From an uncultured Collinsella sp. (GTDB lineage: Bacteria > Actinomycetota > Coriobacteriia > Coriobacteriales > Coriobacteriaceae), in contig CAAEVD010000081.1 of assembly GCA_900759435.1 (NCBI GenBank), positions 1 through 5,504 of the forward strand: a stretch of 5,504 bases of DNA, read 5' to 3'. A program made the position numbers and the translations under genes. Below, in pieces: positions 1-5,504 of the stretch. The notes beneath the pieces were generated by a model. It was not told the origin of the DNA and did not search any database. It saw only the letters and a program-made list of their open reading frames with translations. Position 1 is the stretch's first letter; every line of letters starts with the position of its first letter.

Positions 1-63
1 GAATGGGCCGCTGCCACGGAAAATCCATTTGCAGCATTGAAGAATCTCAAGCTTGACGAGTAA
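1..63 (+). CDS. yceD: YceD/DUF177 family protein, C-terminal end only
   Basis: Frame 1 is open from the left edge to a TAA at 61-63 and encodes only the last 20 residues, ending NPFAALKNLKLDE. An ending of the form 'NPF/DPR..L..LK' is typical of the YceD/DUF177 family, whose gene commonly sits directly upstream of rpmF. The family has been linked to ribosome or 23S rRNA biogenesis in bacteria and plants, but its exact biochemical role is not settled. Both the location and the terminal motif support the call. The start and most of the protein lie outside the window, so domain structure, including the cysteines often found in this family, cannot be checked. The stop is 64 bases from the rpmF start, close enough for co-transcription. 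Confidence 0.72.
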   Translation, partial: EWAAATENPFAALKNLKLDE

Positions 64-114
64 AACTGTGGTAGTATCGCTACTTGCGCGTAATCGCCAC
101 ACTGGATAGTTCAT

Positions 115-122
115 AAGGAAGG
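115..122 (+). promoter_or_regulatory. Strong ribosome binding site of rpmF
   Basis: AAGGAAGG ends 5 bases before the ATG at 128. It is purine-rich, well spaced and fits a highly expressed ribosomal protein gene. It fixes the rpmF start. Confidence 0.75.
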
Positions 123-127
123 TCACT

Positions 128-307
128 ATGCCCGTACCTAAACAAAAGCAGGGTCGTATCCGCACTCACACCCGCCGTTCCGCCAACATGAAGATCTCGG
201 CTGCGGCTCAGTCCACGTGCCCCCGTTGCGGCGCTGTCAAGCTCCCGCACCACGTGTGCCCCAGCTGCGGTTTCTACAAGGACCGCGAGGTTATCGTTAC
301 CGAGTAA
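128..307 (+). CDS. rpmF: 50S ribosomal protein L32 (bL32), zinc-binding type
   Basis: The 59-residue product starts MPVPKQKQGRIRTHTRRSAN, matching the bL32 opening (MAVPK..., then a basic stretch with RR-S). bL32 is usually about 56-60 residues, so the gene is complete. A zinc ribbon is visible: CPRC at residues 31-34 and CPSC at 44-47, giving four cysteines (C31, C34, C44, C47). This is therefore the C+ (zinc-bound) form rather than the cysteine-free paralogue some bacteria use under zinc starvation. The protein is a structural part of the large subunit. The ATG at 128 is preceded by AAGGAAGG at the right distance and gives the canonical N terminus. The neighbours, yceD upstream and plsX downstream, are the classic rpmF context. 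A hairpin with a T-run follows at 348-377, so part of the transcript probably ends there. Confidence 0.97.
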   Translation: MPVPKQKQGRIRTHTRRSANMKISAAAQSTCPRCGAVKLPHHVCPSCGFYKDREVIVTE

Positions 308-310
308 CTG

Positions 311-316
311 TATACT
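311..316 (+). promoter_or_regulatory. Possible -10 box of a plsX promoter
   Basis: TATACT matches the TATAAT consensus at five of six positions and lies just after the rpmF stop. No good -35 box is seen 15-18 bases upstream; that region is still rpmF coding sequence and reads AGGTTA or similar. If used, transcription would begin near 322-324, before the palindrome at 331-344 and the hairpin at 348-377. plsX would then be expressed through that hairpin. The call rests on one hexamer only. Confidence 0.3.
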
Positions 317-330
317 CTGGATGCGATGCC

Positions 331-344
331 GTTCCAACTGGAAC
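331..344 (+). repeat. Perfect 14-bp palindrome, operator-like or small hairpin
   Basis: GTTCCA at 331-336 and TGGAAC at 339-344 are exact inverted repeats around a two-base centre (AC). In DNA this has the symmetry of a dimeric repressor site, and it would lie just downstream of a start driven by the TATACT box at 311. In RNA it could form a five-pair stem with an AACT loop directly ahead of the larger hairpin. No known regulator is recognised from the sequence, and a 14-bp palindrome can occur by chance. Confidence 0.4.
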
Positions 345-347
345 CAC

Positions 348-377
348 AATGGCCGGCTCAATGAGTCGGCCATTTTT
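348..377 (+). terminator. Rho-independent terminator or attenuator between rpmF and plsX
   Basis: Positions 348-359 pair with 363-374 in a continuous 12-bp stem with one G-T wobble (356/366) and a three-base loop AAT (360-362). The core is GGCCG/CGGCC. A run of five Ts (373-377) begins at the foot of the stem. This is the textbook intrinsic terminator shape and sits 41 bases after the rpmF stop. It ends only 4 bases before the plsX ribosome binding site, so there is no room for a separate plsX promoter downstream of it. It probably trims the abundant rpmF message and allows partial read-through into plsX. Confidence 0.8.
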
Positions 378-381
378 GTAT

Positions 382-387
382 AAGGAG
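382..387 (+). promoter_or_regulatory. Ribosome binding site deciding the plsX start
   Basis: AAGGAG is followed by an ATG only one base later (389) and by an in-frame ATG 7 bases later (395). The 1-base spacing is too short for initiation, so 395 is the start; it also gives the usual short PlsX N terminus. Confidence 0.8.
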
Positions 388-394
388 CATGTAT

Positions 395-1414
395 ATGAGT
401 AACGTTCGCGTTTGTGTAGACGTTGTGGGCGGAGACGAGAAGCCTCAGGTTGTCCTCGACGGTATCGAGGCGGCGCTTGCGGCGGATCCCGATATCGAGG
501 TCTTGGCCGTCGGTCCCGCAGAGATCGTGAACCCCTTTGCCGCGGCTCACGCTCGCGTTGAGGCCTTGGAGGCGCCCGATGTCATCGCCATGGATGACGA
601 TCCCATTCGAGCCGTGATGACCAAGCGTAAGTCCTCGATCGTACTTGCCTGCCGCGCTATCAAGAAGGGTAACGCGGACGCGTTCTTCTCTGCCGGCTCC
701 ACCGGCGCCATGACCGCTGCCGCTACCGCCTACGTGACGCCCTTTAGGTATCAGGCCGAGGGCAAGAAGCAGCCGGTGCGTCCGTGCCTCACCAATGCAC
801 TGCCCAACCGCGCCGGCGGCCTGACGGTCCTGTGCGACATGGGCGCCAACCCCGATGTCGAGGTCGACGACATGGTGCGTTTTGCCCAGATGGGTAGCGC
901 CTATGCGCGCGTCGTCTTGGGCATTGAGCATCCCCGCGTCGGTCTGCTCGGCAACGGCACCGAGGATGAGAAGGGCTCCAACTTTACCAAGGCGTGCTTC
1001 CCTGCCATGAAGGCCGCCGTTCCCGGCTTTGTGGGCAACTGCGAGGGTACCGACCTGACCTCGGGTAACTTTGACGTCGTCGTTGCCGATGGCATGTCGG
1101 GCAACATCGCGCTCAAGGCGACCGAGGGCGCCGCCAAGTTTTTGCTGCAAGAGCTCAAGGGTGCCTTTATGGCTTCGCTGGGCACCAAGATCGCCGCGTT
1201 GCTCATCAAAAAGCAGATGCGCGAGATCAAGGCAAAGCTCTCGGGCGATGCTAAGGGCGGCGCCATTCTGCTGGGCCTGCGTGGCGTGGTCCTGATCGGC
1301 CACGGTGCCACCTCGGTCGAGGCCGTCAAAAACGGTACGCTCGCCGCGGCGGAGGCCGTGCGCGCCGGGCTGGTCGAGAACGTCGCCAACTCTATGGACG
1401 GCATCGTTTTGTAG
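395..1414 (+). CDS. plsX: Phosphate acyltransferase PlsX (acyl-ACP:phosphate acyltransferase)
   Basis: PlsX moves the acyl chain from acyl-ACP to inorganic phosphate, giving acyl-phosphate, the donor used by PlsY in the first step of phosphatidic acid synthesis. It is a peripheral membrane enzyme. The 339-residue product has the usual family length. Family landmarks appear in order: VCVDVVGGD at residues 6-14 (family 'DAMGGD'), SAGSTGAM at 99-106, DMGANPD at 148-154, VGLLGNGTEDEKG at 182-194 (family 'VGLLNIGEEE.KG'), GNCEG at 214-218, VVADGMSGN at 229-237 and GGAILLGLRGVVLIGHG at 288-304. Small departures from the common motifs (VVGGD for AMGGD, NGTED for NIGEE) look like lineage variation. 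The start at 395 is chosen over the in-frame ATG at 389 because of ribosome binding site spacing. The gene follows rpmF, as in many bacteria, and precedes acpP, whose product carries the PlsX substrate. Confidence 0.96.
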   Translation: MSNVRVCVDVVGGDEKPQVVLDGIEAALAADPDIEVLAVGPAEIVNPFAAAHARVEALEAPDVIAMDDDPIRAVMTKRKSSIVLACRAIKKGNADAFFSAGSTGAMTAAATAYVTPFRYQAEGKKQPVRPCLTNALPNRAGGLTVLCDMGANPDVEVDDMVRFAQMGSAYARVVLGIEHPRVGLLGNGTEDEKGSNFTKACFPAMKAAVPGFVGNCEGTDLTSGNFDVVVADGMSGNIALKATEGAAKFLLQELKGAFMASLGTKIAALLIKKQMREIKAKLSGDAKGGAILLGLRGVVLIGHGATSVEAVKNGTLAAAEAVRAGLVENVANSMDGIVL

Positions 1415-1439
1415 GAGCGAGTTAGAGCTCTGTTATGTG

Positions 1440-1461
1440 CCTCGCGGCCTTCGTCGTGGGG
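1440..1461 (+). other. Imperfect stem-loop after plsX
   Basis: Positions 1440-1448 can pair with 1453-1461 in a nine-pair stem that includes three G-T wobbles, with loop CTTC. It lies 25 bases after the plsX stop. No T-run follows (the next bases are TAGAATCAAAA), so it is not a standard intrinsic terminator. It may be a weak stop, a 3'-end stabiliser, or chance pairing in GC-rich DNA. Confidence 0.3.
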
Positions 1462-1467
1462 TAGAAT
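1462..1467 (+). promoter_or_regulatory. Possible -10 box of an acpP promoter
   Basis: TAGAAT matches TATAAT at five of six positions, in the 124-base spacer ahead of acpP. The hexamer 17 bases upstream (GCCTCG, 1439-1444) is a poor -35, and no TGn extension is present. A separate promoter would make sense because acyl carrier protein is usually very abundant. If used, the message would start near 1474, placing the stem-loop at 1480-1503 close to its 5' end. Confidence 0.35.
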
Positions 1468-1479
1468 CAAAACCGTGTC

Positions 1480-1503
1480 TTGGCGCTGCGCTTGCGGCGC
1501 CAG
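1480..1503 (+). other. Stem-loop in the acpP leader
   Basis: Positions 1480-1489 pair with 1494-1503 in a ten-pair stem, with wobbles at 1480/1503 and 1487/1496 and a GCTT loop. The core is TGGCGC/GCGCCA. No T-run follows, so it is not a terminator. It ends 22 bases before the acpP ribosome binding site. It could protect the 5' end of the acpP message or serve as a double-stranded RNA substrate; both ideas are inference. Confidence 0.42.
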
Positions 1504-1525
1504 CTCGTTGATGTTCACGCAATAC

Positions 1526-1534
1526 GAGAGGAAG
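1526..1534 (+). promoter_or_regulatory. Ribosome binding site of acpP
   Basis: GAGAGGAAG ends 4 bases before the ATG at 1539. The AGGA core (1528-1531, counted from the purine run) is at a workable distance and confirms that start. Confidence 0.65.
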
Positions 1535-1538
1535 CGCT

Positions 1539-1781
1539 ATGGACCGCTCCGAAATCTTCGATAAGATCGCCGAAGTCGCCGCTGACGTTCTGGGCGTCGA
1601 TGTCGCCGACATTAGCGACGAGACTACCTTTGACGATCTCGATGCCGATTCGCTCGAGCGTCTGCAGCTGGTGACGGCCATCGAGGACGAGTTCGACCTC
1701 GAGATCGATGACGAGACCCTGCTGTCGCTCAACTCTGTCGCCGACGCTGTCGACGCTATTGAAAACGCCAAGGAGGCCTAA
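1539..1781 (+). CDS. acpP: Acyl carrier protein
   Basis: AcpP is the small acidic cytoplasmic protein that holds growing acyl chains on a 4'-phosphopantetheine arm during type II fatty acid synthesis and hands them to enzymes such as PlsX. The 80-residue product is full length. The attachment motif DADSLERLQL starts at residue 35, and the modified serine is S38. Most ACPs have DSLD or DSLE here. The recognition helix that follows (roughly residues 38-52) is rich in acidic residues, and the protein as a whole is strongly acidic, as expected. It begins MDRSEIFDKIAEVAADVLGV, a normal helix I. The context of plsX upstream and rnc downstream supports the primary fatty acid ACP rather than a polyketide carrier. 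The last codons contain the ribosome binding site of rnc, so the two genes are probably translationally coupled. Confidence 0.96.
   Translation: MDRSEIFDKIAEVAADVLGVDVADISDETTFDDLDADSLERLQLVTAIEDEFDLEIDDETLLSLNSVADAVDAIENAKEA
1771..1776 (+). promoter_or_regulatory. Ribosome binding site of rnc, inside the acpP end
   Basis: A perfect AGGAGG formed by the last sense codons of acpP (AAG GAG GCC) lies 8 bases before a TTG at 1785. It decides the rnc start, since no ATG or GTG lies nearby in that frame. Confidence 0.85.
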
Positions 1782-1784
1782 GTC

Positions 1785-2510
1785 TTGGCTTTATCTCAAC
1801 GACTCGCGCGCGCCCAGGAAATCCTGGGCCACGAGTTCAATAACAAGGTGCTGCTGCGCGCGGCTCTCACGCACCCTTCTGCCGTGGAAGGTCAGCCCGT
1901 CTCGGCGAGCTATGAGCGCCTTGAGTTTTTGGGCGATTCCATTTTGGGCGCCGTGGTTGCCCGCTCGCTCTTTGAGTCCTATCCGGAGTTTGACGAGGGC
2001 AAGCTTACGCGCCTGAAGGTGTCGCTCGTCTCGGGCGCCACGCTGTCCGAGGTGTCCCATGAGCTGGGCATCGACGACATCATCATCTTTGGTGCCTCCG
2101 AGACCGGCACGGGCGCGCGCGGTCTGCACTCGGCGCTCGAGAACGTCTACGAGTCGCTCGTGGGCGCCCTGTACCTGGATGCCGGCTGGGATGCGGCGGC
2201 GGAGTTTATCCACCGTACACTCAAGCCGCACCTGGCTTCCGAGCGTGCCGAGCACCCCGCGAACCCCAAGTCGTTTTTGCAGGAGTGCGTGCAGGCCGAC
2301 GGCCACGAGCCTCCCGCGTATAAGCTGGTCGGTTCCGAGGGCCCCGCGCATGCGCCCACCTTTACCGCTGTGGTGCTCATCGACGGTATTCGCCAGGGCC
2401 GCGGCAACGGTTCCTCCAAGAAGGAGGCCGAGGGGGCCGCTGCGCTCGAGGCACTCGACCGCATGGGCTACACCACCAACGGCGTGATTCTGAACAAGAA
2501 GCCTGTTTAA
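1785..2510 (+). CDS. rnc: Ribonuclease III
   Basis: RNase III cuts double-stranded RNA, including the rRNA precursor stems, as a dimer with bound magnesium. The 241-residue product has both expected domains: the nuclease domain (about residues 5-150) with the signature ERLEFLGDS at 44-52, and a C-terminal double-stranded-RNA-binding domain (about 161-226) starting PKSFLQECVQ and containing the typical GNGSSKKEAEGAAA segment. By alignment to the E. coli enzyme, E44, E47 and D51 match the E38/E41/D45 cluster, and E123 matches catalytic E117. The residue matching D114 is asparagine (N120, in ENVYESLVGALYLD). Translation starts at TTG 1785, supported by the perfect AGGAGG upstream. The gap after acpP is 3 bases, and smc follows 10 bases after the stop. 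The acpP-rnc-smc order is widespread, so the genes are very likely one operon. Confidence 0.96.
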   Translation: MALSQRLARAQEILGHEFNNKVLLRAALTHPSAVEGQPVSASYERLEFLGDSILGAVVARSLFESYPEFDEGKLTRLKVSLVSGATLSEVSHELGIDDIIIFGASETGTGARGLHSALENVYESLVGALYLDAGWDAAAEFIHRTLKPHLASERAEHPANPKSFLQECVQADGHEPPAYKLVGSEGPAHAPTFTAVVLIDGIRQGRGNGSSKKEAEGAAALEALDRMGYTTNGVILNKKPV

Positions 2511-2520
2511 GCGAGGAACC

Positions 2521-5504
2521 GTGTATCTCAAGTCCCTCACGCTCAAAGGGTTCAAGTCGTTTGCCGACCGCGCCCACATGACGTTTGAGCCGGGCCTAAC
2601 CGTCATCGTCGGTCCCAACGGCTCGGGAAAATCGAACATCTCCGACTCGATTCTGTGGGTCCTGGGTGAGCAAAGCGCCAAGCAGCTACGCGGCCAGGCC
2701 ATGGAAGACGTCATCTTCTCGGGCTCGTCGGCGCGCAAGCCGGTGGGTGTGGCCGAGGTCACGCTGGTGCTCGACAACTCGGACCATATGCTGCCCGTCG
2801 ACTTTGACGAGGTGGCTATCACCCGTCGTATGTACCGCTCGGGCGAAAGCGAGTACCTCATCAACTCGAGCCCGTGCCGCCTGATGGACATTCAGGACAT
2901 CCTGCACGATTCGGGACTGGGCAAGGATACGCATTCCATCATCAGCCAGGGCAAGCTCGATGCCATTTTGCAGAGCCGCCCCGAGGAGCGCCGTGCCCTC
3001 ATTGAGGAGGCCGCCGGCATCTCCAAACACAAACGTCGCAAGGAACGTGCGCTTAAAAAGATCAAGTCGATGGACGAGCATCTAACCCGTGCCCGCGATA
3101 TCAATAAGGAAATCGCCCGTCAGCTGCGGCCGCTGGAGCGTCAGGTCGATCGCGCGCGCAAGTACAAAGAGCTGTCCTCGCGCGCGAACGAGCTTACGCA
3201 GATGCTGGCCGTCGATGAGCTGCGTTCACTGCAATCGCAGTGGAACGACCTGGAGAGCCGCTCCAAGGAGGGCGCTGCCGAGCTTGAGCTCGCGCAATAC
3301 CGCTTGGGTGAAAAGGAGCGCGAGCTCGAGAAGCTCCAAGTTATGCTCGAGGAAAAGGGCCTGTTTGTGGGCGACTTGGGCGAGCAGCGCCGTCATATGC
3401 AAGACGTGGTCGGTCGCATCTACTCCGATATGCGCCTGCTCGAGGAAAAGGGCCATAACATGGTGTCGCGCCTGTCCGACATGCGTGGCCAGATCTCGAG
3501 CTCCGAGCATCAGCGCCGTCGCGTGGTCGAGGAGCTCGAGGACGCACGTGCTCAGCTCGAGGAAGTGACCGGCGCGCATATGCAGGCCCAGGAGGACGTT
3601 GACGCCGCTGGTCCTGCCGCCGCCGAGCTCCACGAGCGTCGCGTTGCGCTCGACAATCAGATTTCGCAGCTCACGCGCGAACAGCGCGATGTGCAGCGCG
3701 TTGCCGATAATGCTGCGCTCGAGCTCGCCAAGGTGAAGGACTCGCTGAGCAACGCCGAGGTCGAGGACAACATGTATGCCTCGCGCCTGGAGCAGATCGA
3801 TGAACAGCTCGAGGAGGTCACGGCATCGCTTGATAGCCGCCGCGACCGTGCTGAGGAGCTTGAGAGCGCCCTTGAGGCGGCTCGTCAGGCCCAGAGCGAT
3901 GCGCGCGAGGCCACCGAGACGGCACGGGCTGCCCTCAAGGACCTGCGTGCTCGCGAGGGCGAGGCACGCAACAAGCTGTCCGAGGTGCGCTCGGAGCTTG
4001 CCAGCCAAAAGAAGCTTGATGCTCGCATGGCCGACAGCTCGCCGCTCGTAAGCCGTCTGGTGGGCGCGCTGGGCGACGATGTCTCGGGTCGTCTGGGCGA
4101 TGTGCTCGAGGCACCTCGTGAGCTTGAGGGCCTGGTTGAGCAGCTGCTCGCCGGCGATATCGATGCCCTGTTGTTCGATAACGCTGCCGCACTTGAGCGC
4201 GCCGGTCGCGCTGCGCTGGACCAGAAGAAGGCCTCGGGCGAGGCGCTGCTGGTGGCGCGCAGCGTGAGCGGCTCTGCGGCTGCCGAGGGTGCCGCCGGTA
4301 CCCGTCTTGTTGATCGTCTGTCCGTGCGTGCGGGCTACGGTCCGGTCGTCGAGGCATTGCTCGGCGGCTATTACGTGGTCGATGACTTGGCTGCCGCGCT
4401 GTCCGCGCCGGTCGTTGATGGCGTGACCTATGTGACTCCCGATGGCGCACGCGTTGCCTGCGGCGGCTTGGTTCGCGTGGGGCTTGATGCCGGCGAGGCT
4501 TCGGGCGCCCTGGAGCGCAAGCGTCGTATCCGCGAGCTGGAAGGCCTGGAGCCCGATCTTGCTGCCGCGTTTGAGCATGTTTCTGATCAGGTCGTTGAGG
4601 CCAATGCGGCCGTCGAGGAGGCCCGTGCTGCCGAGGGCGATGCTGCCGGCGAGATTGCCCGCCTTGAGGGCGAGCGTCGCTCCCTGCTGTCCGAGATCGG
4701 CCGACTGGAGCAGAGTGCCAACAACGCCGAGGTCGAGCGCGTGCGCATCTCCAGGCGCCGCGAGCAGGCCGCCGAGGCCGTTCGCGCTGCTCGCCCGCGC
4801 GTTGACGAGCTCACCCGTTCGCGTGACGAGTCCCGTGCGCAGGCGAGCGACTTAGGCTTGCAGATTGCCGAGGCCAACGACGAGCTCGATCGCGTGCGCC
4901 GTGACGATTCTGAGGCAGCCGGTAAGCTCGCCGACGCCAAGGTGCGCCTGGCCCAGACGAGCGAGCGTCTTCGTTCTCTGAGGGGCCGCGTGCCCGACCT
5001 AGAGCATCGCCTGGAGGGCATCGACCGCCGTATCCGCGGAACACGCCAGGCCTCGCGCTCGCTTGAGCTGCTGCGCCTTCGCGTCGATCCCATGCACGAG
5101 CGCTATTCTGCCCTGTTGGAGCGCGCCTCGGACTGGGCTGCGCGCCTGCGCGATCAGGCTTCGCTCGAGGAAGCGGACTCGGCTTCGCTTAAGAAGACCA
5201 TCGAGGACGCCAAGACCGAGGTCGCCCGCGCCAAGGAGAGGGTCGATGCTGCCGCCACGACGCAAAATGAGTTCAAGGTGGCGCGCGGCAGGCTCGAGGT
5301 GCAGGTCGAGGCTGCCATCAAGGCCATCACCGCCGACGGTACCACGGTACTCGAGGAAGCGCTCATGCTGCCGGCGCCCACCGATCGCGACGCCGCCGAG
5401 CGCGAGCTTAACCAGCTCGTGCGCCAGATCAACAACCTGGGCCCTGTGAACCAGGTTGCCATGGAGGAGTACGAGCAGCTCAAGCGCCGCGCCGATTACA
5501 TCGA
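2521..5504 (+). CDS. smc: Chromosome segregation ATPase SMC, cut by the window edge
   Basis: SMC is the ring-forming ATPase that, with ScpA and ScpB, compacts and segregates the chromosome. The frame stays open for 994 codons to the right edge; full bacterial SMCs are about 1,180 residues, so roughly 190 are missing, including the C-terminal signature motif and Walker B. Seen in order: canonical start MYLKSLTLKGFKSFAD, Walker A GPNGSGKS at 31-38 (K37), arginine R57 in QLRG (position of the R-loop), MEDVIFSGS at 61-69, and Q-loop SQGKLDAIL at 142-150. A long coiled coil rich in A, E, R and L follows (about 170-500), then a hinge domain (about 505-660, with VVEALLGGYYVVDDL near 609-623), and the returning coiled coil (about 665-960). 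LGPVNQVAMEEYEQL at 973-987 leads back into the head. The start is GTG with a short-spaced GAGGA at 2513-2517. No frameshift or stop is seen. Confidence 0.97.
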   Translation, partial: MYLKSLTLKGFKSFADRAHMTFEPGLTVIVGPNGSGKSNISDSILWVLGEQSAKQLRGQAMEDVIFSGSSARKPVGVAEVTLVLDNSDHMLPVDFDEVAITRRMYRSGESEYLINSSPCRLMDIQDILHDSGLGKDTHSIISQGKLDAILQSRPEERRALIEEAAGISKHKRRKERALKKIKSMDEHLTRARDINKEIARQLRPLERQVDRARKYKELSSRANELTQMLAVDELRSLQSQWNDLESRSKEGAAELELAQYRLGEKERELEKLQVMLEEKGLFVGDLGEQRRHMQDVVGRIYSDMRLLEEKGHNMVSRLSDMRGQISSSEHQRRRVVEELEDARAQLEEVTGAHMQAQEDVDAAGPAAAELHERRVALDNQISQLTREQRDVQRVADNAALELAKVKDSLSNAEVEDNMYASRLEQIDEQLEEVTASLDSRRDRAEELESALEAARQAQSDAREATETARAALKDLRAREGEARNKLSEVRSELASQKKLDARMADSSPLVSRLVGALGDDVSGRLGDVLEAPRELEGLVEQLLAGDIDALLFDNAAALERAGRAALDQKKASGEALLVARSVSGSAAAEGAAGTRLVDRLSVRAGYGPVVEALLGGYYVVDDLAAALSAPVVDGVTYVTPDGARVACGGLVRVGLDAGEASGALERKRRIRELEGLEPDLAAAFEHVSDQVVEANAAVEEARAAEGDAAGEIARLEGERRSLLSEIGRLEQSANNAEVERVRISRRREQAAEAVRAARPRVDELTRSRDESRAQASDLGLQIAEANDELDRVRRDDSEAAGKLADAKVRLAQTSERLRSLRGRVPDLEHRLEGIDRRIRGTRQASRSLELLRLRVDPMHERYSALLERASDWAARLRDQASLEEADSASLKKTIEDAKTEVARAKERVDAAATTQNEFKVARGRLEVQVEAAIKAITADGTTVLEEALMLPAPTDRDAAERELNQLVRQINNLGPVNQVAMEEYEQLKRRADYI

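Noticed and set aside
53..77. Possible promoter for rpmF (TTGACG at 53-58 with TAGTAT at 72-77)
   Set aside because: The spacing is only 13 bases, too short for a standard promoter, and the -10 match is four of six. rpmF is probably transcribed with yceD.
389..394. Earlier in-frame ATG for plsX
   Set aside because: It lies one base after the AAGGAG ribosome binding site, too close for initiation. The ATG at 395 has normal spacing.
217..402. 61-codon + strand frame overlapping rpmF and the plsX start
   Set aside because: It is out of frame with L32, which is unmistakable from its zinc ribbon and start, and it runs through the terminator hairpin.
80..1303. Long open frame on the - strand (407 codons) opposite rpmF and plsX
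   Set aside because: It is antisense to two clearly recognised genes. Sense genes in this GC-rich DNA rarely use TTA, CTA or TCA codons, so the reverse frame lacks stops by composition. The translation resembles no known family and has no convincing ribosome binding site.
3226..4578. Long open frame on the - strand (450 codons) opposite smc
   Set aside because: It mirrors the coiled-coil and hinge coding sequence of smc. The leucine- and alanine-rich translation is what reversed GAG, CGC and GCC codons produce.
3280..5300. Recurrent GAG/CTCGAG-rich stretches that look like DNA repeats
   Set aside because: They are in-frame codons for the E-, L- and A-rich coiled coil of SMC, with no regular unit length or conserved spacer, so they are not a CRISPR or tandem repeat.
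1..5504. Search for a defence, mobile, phage or other novel system
   Set aside because: Apart from short spacers, every base is accounted for by conserved housekeeping genes in a common order, and base composition is even throughout.

Overview
This window is an ordinary, densely packed housekeeping block of a GC-rich bacterium. All genes lie on the + strand: end of a YceD/DUF177 gene, then rpmF (ribosomal protein L32), plsX (acyl-ACP:phosphate acyltransferase), acpP (acyl carrier protein), rnc (RNase III), and smc (chromosome condensation ATPase). The smc gene runs off the right edge. I found no mobile element, CRISPR array, tRNA, rRNA, phage gene or defence gene, and nothing that looks like an undescribed system.

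Organism: third codon positions are mostly G or C, and start codons include TTG and GTG. The order DUF177-rpmF-plsX-acpP-rnc-smc resembles that of GC-rich Gram-positives. The PlsX and SMC hinge sequences look actinobacterial, and my best guess is the Coriobacteriia (Collinsella or a relative). This is inference from gene order and base composition, not a database match.

Layout: positions 1-63 hold the last 20 codons of yceD. rpmF is at 128-307 with a strong Shine-Dalgarno sequence. An 87-base spacer (308-394) separates rpmF from plsX and is the most structured non-coding stretch. It holds a TATACT box, a 14-bp perfect palindrome and a 12-bp hairpin followed by five Ts, which ends just before the plsX ribosome binding site. 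plsX (395-1414) is followed by a 124-base spacer with two stem-loops and a -10-like box, then acpP (1539-1781). acpP, rnc and smc are tightly packed, with gaps of 3 and 10 bases. The rnc ribosome binding site lies inside the last codons of acpP.

Working together: PlsX makes acyl-phosphate from acyl-ACP for phospholipid synthesis, and AcpP is the carrier that presents the acyl chain. RNase III processes rRNA and other double-stranded RNA. SMC, with ScpA and ScpB encoded elsewhere, compacts and segregates the chromosome. L32 is a structural part of the 50S subunit. The cluster therefore joins ribosome production, lipid synthesis and chromosome segregation, which is common for growth-linked genes. 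The fab genes that stand between plsX and acpP in some other bacteria are absent here.
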